Shown here: positions 1 to 6,685 of the stretch, piece by piece
Layout of the letters: each line of letters starts with the position of its first letter
How positions within the stretch are numbered: position 1 is the first letter of the stretch
Source of the DNA: Promethearchaeota archaeon
GTDB taxonomy: Archaea > Asgardarchaeota > Lokiarchaeia > Sigynarchaeales > SOKP01
Assembly (NCBI GenBank): GCA_014729315.1
Contig: WJKD01000107.1
Location: 1-7,878 of the forward strand
Length of the DNA: 7,878 bases
Reading direction: 5' to 3'
Made by a program: the position numbers and the translations under genes
The notes under the pieces: generated by a model
Told to the model about the DNA's origin: nothing
What the model saw: only the letters and a program-made list of their open reading frames with translations
The model's database searches: none

Positions 1-1095
1 AATTTCTTTCCCCCTGTCGATATCGTCTTTTTGAAACACGTCCTTTAATATTTTATAATACAATATTAAAATCTCATCCCGTATTTGAAAAGACCTTAGA
101 TAATCCAGGAATAACGCATTCGCCTCATCTGCTCTAAAACGTTCGCCACATCCACAATTGCAATGGTAATAATAATGCTTTTTTCCGGTTTTGCTGCGGG
201 AGCCACTACCAGTTAAATTATTCTCGCAGATCCTGCAAACCAGGTGCCCCCTAAGCGGTAACATAATGCTATGTTTGGAAAACTTTTTCATTTTCCGTTT
301 TCTGCCTTGCAAAATCCATTGGACCTCGTCAAAAACTTCTTCCGAAACCAGCGGTTCATGCAAACCTCTGACCAGCTCCTCCGGCTCATCTCGCCACTCC
401 TTAATCCGAATTTTACCAGTGTAAACAGGATTCCTCAAAATCCTATGAAAATGTGACTCACTAATTTTTAATCCCTTTTTGTACATCTTATGTCTGAGCT
501 CTTCGACTTTGTAGATACCTTTTGAAAATTCCTGAAATGCTTCCCGAATCAATTCTGCTTTATCACCCGGAACGATGCGTCGCTTATCGCCTATTGTATC
601 CCGCTTATAGCCCACTGGCGCCGACCCCATCCATCTTCCCTCTTTAGTCGCTTGCCGCATACCCCTTGTCGTATTTAAACCCCTTCTGTCATTGTCTATC
701 TCGGGTATGAGCATATTAACAATTCTGAACAGTTTATTTTCAGGAACTTCATCATTATAGTCACCTTCGTCAACAATTTTTATTTCTAACTTCAATTTTT
801 TGAACACACGAAACATTTCCATAGATTTTTCAAGATTCCTTGAAAACCTGTCCCAGCGCACACAAATGAATAAATCTGCTTTTACCTCTTTATCTTTTAC
901 TTCTTTAAGCATCCTTTGAAAAGATGGTCTATTAAAATTCTTTGCCGAACAATCGTCCTGGTAATGCTTTACAACTTCGATATCGTTATCCCGGCAATAT
1001 CGCCTTAATCGATTTTCCTGGTCCTGCAGACTGAAACCATTTTCCTTTTGGTCGTCAGTTGAGACTCGTGAGTAAATTATTGCCCGGCGTGCCAT
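1..1095 (-). CDS. Large serine recombinase, C-terminus beyond window
   Basis: This is a site-specific DNA recombinase of the resolvase/invertase superfamily, the type that integrates and excises mobile elements through a covalent serine-DNA intermediate. The frame is open from the start to base 1, giving 365 residues with no stop, so the C-terminus is missing. Residues 8-16 carry YSRVSTDDQ with the predicted nucleophile Ser12 and partner Arg10. RWDRFSRN (80-87) supplies the second arginine cluster. The recombinase domain follows around residues 157-260 (GRWMGSAPVGYK at 153-164). A zinc ribbon has Cys287-x2-Cys290 and Cys312-x3-Cys316. I chose the ATG at 1095 because a GGGAG lies 7 bases upstream of it; the in-frame ATG at 1101 is almost touching that site. 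The start lies inside the preceding small ORF, which suggests coupled translation. Family assignment is firm; the target site is unknown. Confidence 0.93.
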   Translation of the reverse strand, partial: MARRAIIYSRVSTDDQKENGFSLQDQENRLRRYCRDNDIEVVKHYQDDCSAKNFNRPSFQRMLKEVKDKEVKADLFICVRWDRFSRNLEKSMEMFRVFKKLKLEIKIVDEGDYNDEVPENKLFRIVNMLIPEIDNDRRGLNTTRGMRQATKEGRWMGSAPVGYKRDTIGDKRRIVPGDKAELIREAFQEFSKGIYKVEELRHKMYKKGLKISESHFHRILRNPVYTGKIRIKEWRDEPEELVRGLHEPLVSEEVFDEVQWILQGRKRKMKKFSKHSIMLPLRGHLVCRICENNLTGSGSRSKTGKKHYYYHCNCGCGERFRADEANALFLDYLRSFQIRDEILILYYKILKDVFQKDDIDRGKEI

Positions 1096-1231
1096 CGCCA
1101 TTCTCCCTATAATTACGGTATTCAATTTCTGCTAATTTGTAAAGCAATTCCCTCACTGCTTTAACTTCCGATTCAGAATACTTTTTGCCACCTGATTCCA
1201 GAATCCGCCTGCACTCGTTAATCGATAACAT
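1055..1231 (-). CDS. Small conserved-looking protein upstream of recombinase (58 aa)
   Basis: This 58-residue ORF starts MLSINECRRIL, has a charged helical middle (SESEVKAVRELLYKLAEIEY, residues 20-39) and a polar tail. I recall similar short proteins beginning with an acidic-cysteine motif and ending in a RELLYxLAEIE-like helix just upstream of serine recombinases in Bacteroidota, but I cannot check this here. A GGGA lies 8 bases before the ATG, a plausible ribosome binding site. Its 3' end overlaps the recombinase start at 1095 by 41 bases in another frame. There is no transmembrane segment or known catalytic motif. It could be a recombination directionality factor or a small regulator, but that is guesswork from position. 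I am fairly sure that it is translated and know nothing certain of its function. Confidence 0.7.
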   Translation of the reverse strand: MLSINECRRILESGGKKYSESEVKAVRELLYKLAEIEYRNYRENGDGTPGNNLLTSLN

Positions 1232-1317
1232 CTTAAAAATCCCACTAACATTGCACCTCTGAGCTCTTCAGTCAGCGCAACAATCCTAATCACACGTGGC
1301 GTTTTACCATCCATCAT
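1153..1317 (-). CDS. Possible small protein coupled to MerR-like gene (54 aa)
   Basis: This 54-residue ORF begins at an ATG overlapping the stop codon of the MerR-like gene in an ATGA arrangement, a classic sign of translational coupling. An AAAGGA lies about 10 bases upstream. The first half (IRIVALTEELRGAMLVGFL, residues 10-28) looks like a plausible amphipathic-to-hydrophobic helix. The last 79 bases overlap the better supported 58-residue ORF in another frame, so only the first half is free coding sequence. It could be a real short protein or merely the spacer that carries ribosomes from the regulator to the next gene. I do not recognise the family. Confidence 0.42.
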   Translation of the reverse strand: MMDGKTPRVIRIVALTEELRGAMLVGFLRCYRLTSAGGFWNQVAKSILNRKLKQ

Positions 1318-2144
1318 TTAGAAAATTTCCTTTTCGTTGTTCTCTTTATCTTCACTATCTTTCCATTTGCTTTCTTTATCTCAATATCTTGAAAGTCTTC
1401 TTCCTCTAAAATTTTCTTAATATGTCTTTCGTTTTTTATCGATTCGGTGAATTCATATCGTTCCAATTTACCATCCTTTGTGCGAATCGTTATTGTTTCA
1501 AAATCACGCATTCTGATAGCAAATAAAATTTCAAGCTCTTCTTCTGATAATTCCACCGACGTTTCAAAATCAGGTTTTAAATCCTTATTCGGATATAGCT
1601 TTTGCAGAATATTATTGATTGATATCATAATGACATCATCGAGCGCCATATATTTCATCGATGCCCGCATTTCCTTGTGAGTTACCGGCTCAGCTTCCCC
1701 ATTTTCAAATATTAATAAATATACCGGAACTTTCTTAAACAGCGCCATAACAACATAGTATTCAAATAGTGGGAACATAGTTTTATCTTCGTCTGTCCAT
1801 TCCGGCATCGTTAAATTGTGTTTCACTTCCAACATCTTTTCAAGGGGAAATCCAAATCGTCTTAGCTTTCCAATTATCTGTAACCAAATAGCACCGATAA
1901 TACTGAACCTGCGCCATCCCTTTTCAGTATCCCTATCCGGTGATATTAAACCCTTCTGTTCCCAATGATTTATAATTCGATATGAAAAATCCGGTACTTT
2001 CAATCTGGATTCTTTTTTATTCAATAAAGCGGAAATCTTTTTCCCAACATCCGAAGCATTATAATATTCATGTATCGCTAATTGATAATAGTCGCCGCTA
2101 CGAAACACAAAATGCTTTTTCTTATTTAACCCACCATTATTCAT
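1314..2144 (-). CDS. MerR-like transcriptional regulator
   Basis: This is a predicted DNA-binding regulator of 276 residues. Residues 53-110 look like a MerR-type winged helix-turn-helix: a YRIINHWEQKGLISP helix-turn block (55-69), a wing with GWRRFSIIGAIWLQII (76-91), and a helix ending in GFPLEKMLEVK (98-108). Unlike classic MerR proteins, the domain is preceded by about 50 residues rather than lying at the very N-terminus. A variable middle (110-195) follows. The C-terminus holds two similar beta-hairpin-like blocks, around ETITIRTKDGKLERYEF (216-232) and QDIEIKKANGKIVKIK (252-267), and a basic tail. No metal-binding cysteines are seen, so metal sensing is unlikely. It is first in the run leading to the recombinase and divergent from the restriction-modification gene, so control of either or both is the natural inference. 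Confidence 0.78.
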   Translation of the reverse strand: MNNGGLNKKKHFVFRSGDYYQLAIHEYYNASDVGKKISALLNKKESRLKVPDFSYRIINHWEQKGLISPDRDTEKGWRRFSIIGAIWLQIIGKLRRFGFPLEKMLEVKHNLTMPEWTDEDKTMFPLFEYYVVMALFKKVPVYLLIFENGEAEPVTHKEMRASMKYMALDDVIMISINNILQKLYPNKDLKPDFETSVELSEEELEILFAIRMRDFETITIRTKDGKLERYEFTESIKNERHIKKILEEEDFQDIEIKKANGKIVKIKRTTKRKFSK

Positions 2145-2161
2145 ATTTTAGACCTTTTCTT

Positions 2162-2218
2162 AAACCTTACCAGGATGTTCACTTTTCTAATATAACACAT
2201 TCAAACCTTACATGCAAG
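2162..2218 (-). promoter_or_regulatory. Promoter and repeated operator-like sites of MerR-like gene
   Basis: On the minus strand a TTGCAT (-35, plus-strand bases 2212-2217) and a TATATT (-10, bases 2189-2194) are separated by exactly 17 bases, a good sigma-70-type spacing. GTAAGGTTT occurs twice: in the -35/-10 spacer (2203-2211) and 41 bases nearer the gene (2162-2170), about four helical turns apart. The 12-mer CTTACATGCAAG at 2207-2218 is also close to its own reverse complement (10 of 12 positions). Operators between -35 and -10 are typical of MerR-family control, so autoregulation is plausible. This is a sequence match only. Confidence 0.5.
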
Positions 2219-2297
2219 TATATTTTTTATTTTTTCACTTTTTCTGTTCAAACATCGATGCAATGACAATTTCTTTAAATTTTTTTGTCTTTTTTCA

Positions 2298-2326
2298 TTG
2301 ACTATAATTGAAAAATTTCTTATTCT
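2298..2326 (+). promoter_or_regulatory. Candidate promoter of restriction-modification gene
   Basis: TTGACT (2298-2303) and TATTCT (2321-2326) are 17 bases apart, a reasonable sigma-70-type match. The predicted transcript would start near 2333 and leave a leader of roughly 60 bases. AAGGGA, about 6 bases before the ATG at 2396, is a good ribosome binding site and fixes that start. The Bacteroidota-style -7 motif (TAnnTTTG) is not seen here. Confidence 0.42.
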
Positions 2327-2395
2327 AATTATCATTCTTCTTCGCATCTTCGAATCTTTTATCAGCATTCAGTAAATTCACGTAAGGGAACACAC

Positions 2396-5300
2396 ATGGA
2401 AATATTCCAGAAATCGGTTATTCAAAAGTACCTGCAAAATTTAGATGAAACGAAGGTCAACAACGCATATCAGAAATATTTGAAATTCTATGGTAACAAA
2501 GCCCGCATCCAGAATATTACTTTACTCAAAGAAGAAAATTACCAGGAAGGTTTTTTAAGAGAGATTTTCGTCCATGTTTTAGGGTATACGATAACGCCGG
2601 ATGAAAATTATAATCTGACAACCGAATTCAAAAATCTCACGGATGCCAAAAAAGCGGATGCTGCCATCCTGAAAGACGGAAATGCTATCGGTGTTATTGA
2701 ATTGAAATCCACAAAGACGAAAAACCTCGACACCATTAAGCAACAGGCATTTAATTATAAAAACAACCAGCCTAAATGCCGCTATGTGATTACCTCAAAT
2801 TTCCGGTTATTACGATTCTACATTGATAACGCCACCGAGTTCGAGGAATTTGATTTATTTAAGTTAACGGAACAGGATTTCAAAAAGCTCTATCTTATCT
2901 TGAGCAAAGAAAGCATGTTTTCGGATATTCCGCTAACTTTGAAGCAGGAAACCAAATTCCACGAAGAAAAAATATCCGATACTTTTTACAAAGACTATTC
3001 CGCATTCAAGCATAAAATATTCAACAATCTTGTTAAAAATAATCCTCAATATGACGAGCTGCTATTATTCAAAAAATCTCAAAAACTGTTGGACCGCATC
3101 CTGTTCGTATTCTTTGCAGAGGACTGCGGACTGGTACCACCAAACGCAATTTCCCGGATTGTTGACCAATGGCATCAATTAAAAGATTTAGAAGCTTACC
3201 AGCCGCTTTATGATCGTTTCAAATTGTTTTTCCACCACCTCAATACCGGACACAAATACCAGACGTACGAATTGCCGCCATACAACGGCGGACTGTTCGC
3301 TCCTGATGAAATACTGGATACTGTTAAAATAGATGATGCAACTCTGGAAAAAGACAGCCTTAAATTATCAGCTTTTGATTTCAATACGGAAATAGACGTC
3401 AATATTTTAGGTCACATTTTTGAACATTCGCTTAATGAAATTGAAGAAATAACAGCCGAGCTGCAGGGACAACCGACAGATAAGAAAAAAACAAAACGCA
3501 AAAAAGAAGGGATATTTTACACCCCGAAGTATATCACTCAATATATTGTTGAAAACACAATCGGTGCTTTGTGCAAAGAAAAGAAACGGGAATTAGATAT
3601 TTCCGAAATTGGTATTGATGAATCACACCGCAAAGCCGACGGCAAAATTTCTAAAAAAGGCGAGCAGCTTTTTGAAAAGCTGACGGAATACAAACAATGG
3701 CTACTTAAATTGAAGATCCTGGACCCTGCCTGCGGCAGTGGTGCATTTTTGACCCAGGCGCTGGATTTTTTAATCGAAGAACATAAGAACAATGATTCAT
3801 TGATAAACGAATTGACCAACCAGCCATTAGGTTTATTTGATACCGACAAATCAATTTTGGAAAACAATTTGTACGGCGTTGATATAAACGAAGAAAGTGT
3901 GGAGATTGCAAAGCTATCATTATGGCTGCGAACTGCCAGAAAAGACCGCAAACTTTCCATGTTGAACGACAACATTAAATGCGGCAATTCTCTTATTGAC
4001 GACCCGGAAATCGCCGGCGATAAGGCATTCAATTGGGAGAAAGAATTTCCTGACATTATGAATAACGGCGGATTTGATGTGGTTATCGGGAACCCTCCTT
4101 ATGTGGCAACCAAACAAATTACAAAAGAGAACAGAGACTATTTCTGGGGAAAATACTCTGAATTGTTAGTATATGAGATGGATTTATATGAATTGTTTTA
4201 TTATTTTTCAATTAATACTCTTCTCCGCAAAGATGGTTATTTAGGATTCATTACTCCCAATACTTATTTTTCAATTTCAAGTTTCAAAAATCTTAGACAA
4301 TATTTCATTAGACAATTAACGATAATTGAAATTCTTGATTTTCCTTACAGATTTTTCCCTTTTAAAGATGTTAACACAGAGACAGCTATTACTTTGCTCA
4401 AAAAAGTACCAAATATTTGCAATTTAATCGCCCTTAAGACTATCGACAAAAAACTTTTATTATCCAATGGAGAAATCAATGATTCCATTCTTAGAAATTT
4501 ATCTTTTATAGAGCAGAAAGAACTAAATGATTTATTTAATTGTAAAATTATCGTAAATCCCTCTATAATACTGAAAAAAGTATTAGCTCATGAAGATACA
4601 TTCAAAGATTATTTATCACTTCACAAAGGCTGGATGAGTGTTCCACAAAAAACATCAATAAATAACAAGTTTTTCGACAAGGGAATATTTACTAAAAAAG
4701 ACTTATGCGACTATCCTGAACTAACCTCAATGTGTAATAAGTTTCTTGAAGGTAAAGATATTCATAGATATTTTCATGATGATATAGAAAAATATGTAAA
4801 TATAAGGGATATTGATAGAAAAACAAAATCATGGCATTTCGCACCCAAAATTATATTGCAGAGGATTGTAGGTCAAAATGTAAATAAAATATTTGCTACA
4901 GTTGATGAAAATAATTATATAATATTCCCAAACGCAAATTTAGTTAATTTGAAAAATAACAATTTTGATTTATATATCTTTTTAGGAATTCTTAATTCAA
5001 GATTAATCAGCTATTACTATAATTTATTTATGGGGGAGTCAAACACGAATTTAACTAAGGAAGCATTTGAACAAATACCAATTCCAAAATTGATTAGCTC
5101 AAAACATGAATCATTGTCGAAGCAGGTAAAAGCAATATTGAACAATAATAAAAGAAAGCAAGATCTTCTAAATAAATTTCTATCTAATTTGAAGATTAAT
5201 TTCAAATTAAAGAAAATTACAAACAAAATTATTACATTCTACAAGGCTGATTATAAAGAATTTATTTATGAATTAAAAAAACAAAATATAAAAATAAATC

Positions 5301-5464
5301 CCCAACTACAAGACGAGTGGTATGATTATTATTATGAATATCAAAAAAAACTTACTGAAATAGAAACTATTATCACTGATTCGGACCGGCTAATTGACCA
5401 AATGGTCTATGAACTATACGGCTTAACACAGGACGAAATTGATATTGTTGAAAAAACAACATAA
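2396..5464 (+). CDS. Single-chain restriction-modification enzyme, Eco57I-like type IIG
   Basis: This 1022-residue protein should both methylate adenine in its target and cut unmodified DNA. The N-terminal domain is nuclease-like: Asp88, then Glu102-Leu-Lys104 in GVIELKS, the D...ExK pattern of PD-(D/E)XK enzymes, followed by RYVITSNFRLLRFY, as in type I restriction subunit N-termini. A helical linker leads to the methylase. Motif I is DPACGSGAF (443-451) and motif IV is NPPY (566-569), typical of gamma-class N6-adenine methylases. GYLGFITPNTYF and VNTETAITLLKK follow as later methylase motifs. The C-terminal third resembles TaqI/Eco57I-type specificity regions, with GILNSRLISYYYN and an IPIPK block. 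The length is close to Eco57I. No separate methylase or specificity gene is nearby, as expected of type IIG. From about residue 582 to 993 the DNA is much more AT-rich than the rest. Recognition site and activity are unknown. Confidence 0.9.
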   Translation: MEIFQKSVIQKYLQNLDETKVNNAYQKYLKFYGNKARIQNITLLKEENYQEGFLREIFVHVLGYTITPDENYNLTTEFKNLTDAKKADAAILKDGNAIGVIELKSTKTKNLDTIKQQAFNYKNNQPKCRYVITSNFRLLRFYIDNATEFEEFDLFKLTEQDFKKLYLILSKESMFSDIPLTLKQETKFHEEKISDTFYKDYSAFKHKIFNNLVKNNPQYDELLLFKKSQKLLDRILFVFFAEDCGLVPPNAISRIVDQWHQLKDLEAYQPLYDRFKLFFHHLNTGHKYQTYELPPYNGGLFAPDEILDTVKIDDATLEKDSLKLSAFDFNTEIDVNILGHIFEHSLNEIEEITAELQGQPTDKKKTKRKKEGIFYTPKYITQYIVENTIGALCKEKKRELDISEIGIDESHRKADGKISKKGEQLFEKLTEYKQWLLKLKILDPACGSGAFLTQALDFLIEEHKNNDSLINELTNQPLGLFDTDKSILENNLYGVDINEESVEIAKLSLWLRTARKDRKLSMLNDNIKCGNSLIDDPEIAGDKAFNWEKEFPDIMNNGGFDVVIGNPPYVATKQITKENRDYFWGKYSELLVYEMDLYELFYYFSINTLLRKDGYLGFITPNTYFSISSFKNLRQYFIRQLTIIEILDFPYRFFPFKDVNTETAITLLKKVPNICNLIALKTIDKKLLLSNGEINDSILRNLSFIEQKELNDLFNCKIIVNPSIILKKVLAHEDTFKDYLSLHKGWMSVPQKTSINNKFFDKGIFTKKDLCDYPELTSMCNKFLEGKDIHRYFHDDIEKYVNIRDIDRKTKSWHFAPKIILQRIVGQNVNKIFATVDENNYIIFPNANLVNLKNNNFDLYIFLGILNSRLISYYYNLFMGESNTNLTKEAFEQIPIPKLISSKHESLSKQVKAILNNNKRKQDLLNKFLSNLKINFKLKKITNKIITFYKADYKEFIYELKKQNIKINPQLQDEWYDYYYEYQKKLTEIETIITDSDRLIDQMVYELYGLTQDEIDIVEKTT
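4140..5375 (+). other. AT-rich target-recognition segment inside restriction-modification gene
   Basis: Base composition changes within one uninterrupted reading frame. Counted by hand, bases 4021-4140 hold 47 G+C of 120, while 4261-4320 hold 12 of 60 and 4921-4980 hold 11 of 60. The last 90 or so coding bases, which encode the SDRLIDQMVYELYGL-like tail, rise again to about one third. The low-GC stretch matches the later methylase motifs and the specificity region. Swapping of recognition domains between related enzymes is well known for type I and IIG systems, so I infer a cassette exchange. Selection on amino acid content (many Asn, Lys, Ile) could contribute. Confidence 0.5.
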
Positions 5465-5582
5465 GAGCTTCTTCTCTAATCTTCAGTCTCTCTTATCGAA
5501 CTTTTTTATTCAGCAATTTTGTTCATTTGACGATATATTTCATTGAAACATTCTAAAATTTAGCTTGTATAAAAAATTGAAC

Positions 5583-5611
5583 TTGATATTTTAGGAAATA
5601 TTGCTTATTTT
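5583..5611 (+). promoter_or_regulatory. Candidate promoter of Panacea toxin-antitoxin unit
   Basis: TTGATA (5583-5588) and TATTTT (5606-5611) are 17 bases apart, the best -35/-10 pair in the 224-bp gap after the restriction-modification gene. A weak dyad (5603-5621, GCTT...AAGC at its ends) covers the -10 and could bind an autoregulator, but A+T richness makes such dyads cheap. A competing -10 lies immediately before the ATG (see the TATAAT entry). No convincing terminator for the upstream gene is seen in this gap. Confidence 0.35.
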
Positions 5612-5676
5612 AAATTAAAGCAGAACATCCTTTCTCGATTTTCCTCCTATTGAAGTGAATTTTAATCTATTTGAAT

Positions 5677-5682
5677 TATAAT
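5677..5682 (+). promoter_or_regulatory. Perfect TATAAT adjacent to antitoxin start codon
   Basis: A full TATAAT ends 6 bases before the ATG at 5689. If it works as a -10, transcription would start on or next to the A of that ATG and give a leaderless antitoxin mRNA. This would also explain why no ribosome binding site precedes the ATG. No good -35 lies at 16-18 bases, so the site could be chance in AT-rich DNA. Confidence 0.25.
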
Positions 5683-5688
5683 ACTTAT

Positions 5689-6264
5689 ATGAATATAACC
5701 GAACACAAAATATTAGCTGGTATTAAGTATTTTGTAAAAAACACAAAGAATGTTGGCAGGACAAAATTATTTAAACTGCTTTACCACTGGGATTTTATAC
5801 ACTTTAAAAAATATGGACTATCGATTACTGGTTACGATTATTACACATTCCCCTTCGGTCCTGTCCCTCTAAAACTTTATCAACAAATTGAAAGTGATAA
5901 CCTTCCAGATTTATTAAAAAACGACATAAAAATAGTAGAAGATTTTAATGAGGAGGAAGATAACCAATATAAAAGATTTAAAGTCATCTTAAAAAATAAA
6001 AAAATTGATTTGGACTGGTTATCTCCAAATGAAATTAAAATTCTTGAAGAAGTCTCTTTTGTTTTTAAAGATGCCACAGCTAAACAAATGACCGAAATAA
6101 CTCATTTACCGAATACGCCCTATGACAAAACAAAAAATGAAAAGGGTATGAGACATATAATTGATTATTTTTTAGCAATTGATGAAGAATCTGAACTTGA
6201 TTTAGAAATCATTAAGGAACGCTTTAATACGCAAAAGGACTTACTCTCTGATGCCGACATTTGA
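5689..6264 (+). CDS. Panacea-domain (DUF4065, SocA-like) antitoxin
   Basis: This 191-residue protein carries the Panacea/DUF4065 fold in its N-terminal half: TKLFKLLYHWDF (25-36), GLSITGYDYYTFPFGPVP (43-60) and a helix LKLYQQIE. Panacea proteins are antitoxins that neutralise many unrelated toxins by direct contact; Caulobacter SocA instead delivers its toxin SocB to the ClpXP protease. The C-terminal half is helical and acidic, with LSPNEIKILEEVSFVF and ITHLPNTPYDKT, as in other members. I prefer the ATG at 5689; a TTG at 5671 would add six residues but lacks a ribosome binding site and precedes a perfect TATAAT. The 3' end overlaps the next ORF by 14 bases, so the pair is co-translated. Being first in the pair fits the antitoxin role. 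Family assignment is strong; the toxin-neutralising role is inferred from the family and the context. Confidence 0.85.
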   Translation: MNITEHKILAGIKYFVKNTKNVGRTKLFKLLYHWDFIHFKKYGLSITGYDYYTFPFGPVPLKLYQQIESDNLPDLLKNDIKIVEDFNEEEDNQYKRFKVILKNKKIDLDWLSPNEIKILEEVSFVFKDATAKQMTEITHLPNTPYDKTKNEKGMRHIIDYFLAIDEESELDLEIIKERFNTQKDLLSDADI

Positions 6265-6658
6265 AAAGGGACAAACCTTTTTATTAACTAAATCGGAAAA
6301 ACTATTAAAAAGAACAAAACCAAAATATTTCATTTCGTTGTCAGACGCCGATTCTGAAGATGATATTGTTGTGTGTTTCGTTATGAACACAGAACATGAT
6401 TTTCGAAATCTGAGTATCAATTGTAATAAGAGGGTTCAGAAGTTTATACTATCACCTAACATTTTTTCTTTCCTCGATAGACCTACTGCAATAGATTTAG
6501 CTCTACCTCAAGGCTTTACATTATCTGAACTTTTAGATAACAATCAAATAAGATTATTTGAAATTGCGGATGATGTTTTATGTCGGCAAATAAAAAACTG
6601 TATTGACTGGAATTTTATTGCCCCAAAATTTCAACGTTTGATCAAAGACTGCTTTTAA
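6251..6658 (+). CDS. Putative toxin partner of Panacea antitoxin, faintly PemK/MazF-like
   Basis: This 135-residue protein begins inside the 3' end of the antitoxin gene. No catalytic motif is obvious. The order of its parts recalls the PemK/MazF SH3-like barrel of ribosome- or RNA-directed toxins: an N-terminal strand GQTFLL, then KPKYFISLSD (23-32), IVVCFVMNT (39-47), KFILSPNIFSFLDRPTAIDLA (starting 64), and a closing helical part DDVLCRQIKNCI...IAPKFQRLIK. That last pattern, with a conserved D/S/A position before the helix and a final IxxxF..LI helix, is what I recall from PemK-like proteins, but the similarity is faint and unverified. Panacea antitoxins usually sit beside their toxin, which supports the toxin role more than the fold does. 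It has no signal peptide or membrane segment, so it should act in the cytoplasm. It might instead be a nucleic-acid-binding accessory protein. Confidence 0.6.
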   Translation: MPTFEKGQTFLLTKSEKLLKRTKPKYFISLSDADSEDDIVVCFVMNTEHDFRNLSINCNKRVQKFILSPNIFSFLDRPTAIDLALPQGFTLSELLDNNQIRLFEIADDVLCRQIKNCIDWNFIAPKFQRLIKDCF

Positions 6659-6685
6659 TATTTTTGAACAAATGTTGCTCATTAA

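Noticed and set aside
247..251. Possible frameshift in the recombinase at a run of five C (plus strand), just before the zinc ribbon
   Set aside because: Careful recount shows five bases, and the frame reads through into the Cys287-x2-Cys290 zinc-ribbon motif without a stop.
191..456. Plus-strand ORFs of 61-77 residues near the left edge
   Set aside because: They lie antisense within the open frame of the recombinase and show no protein-like motif.
3538..4117. Minus-strand ORFs of 65-172 residues inside the restriction-modification gene
   Set aside because: They are shadows of a well supported coding frame that contains motifs I and IV of the methylase.
5465..5510. Possible terminator after the restriction-modification gene
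   Set aside because: Only a 4-5 bp AGAG/CTCT-type stem can be formed and no U-tract follows at the right place.
5671..5688. TTG start that would lengthen the Panacea protein by six residues
   Set aside because: No ribosome binding site precedes it, the extra residues are not part of the family pattern, and a perfect TATAAT lies between it and the ATG.
6659..6685. Bidirectional terminator between the convergent genes
   Set aside because: The 27-base gap is AT-rich, but I find no stem longer than 3 bp.
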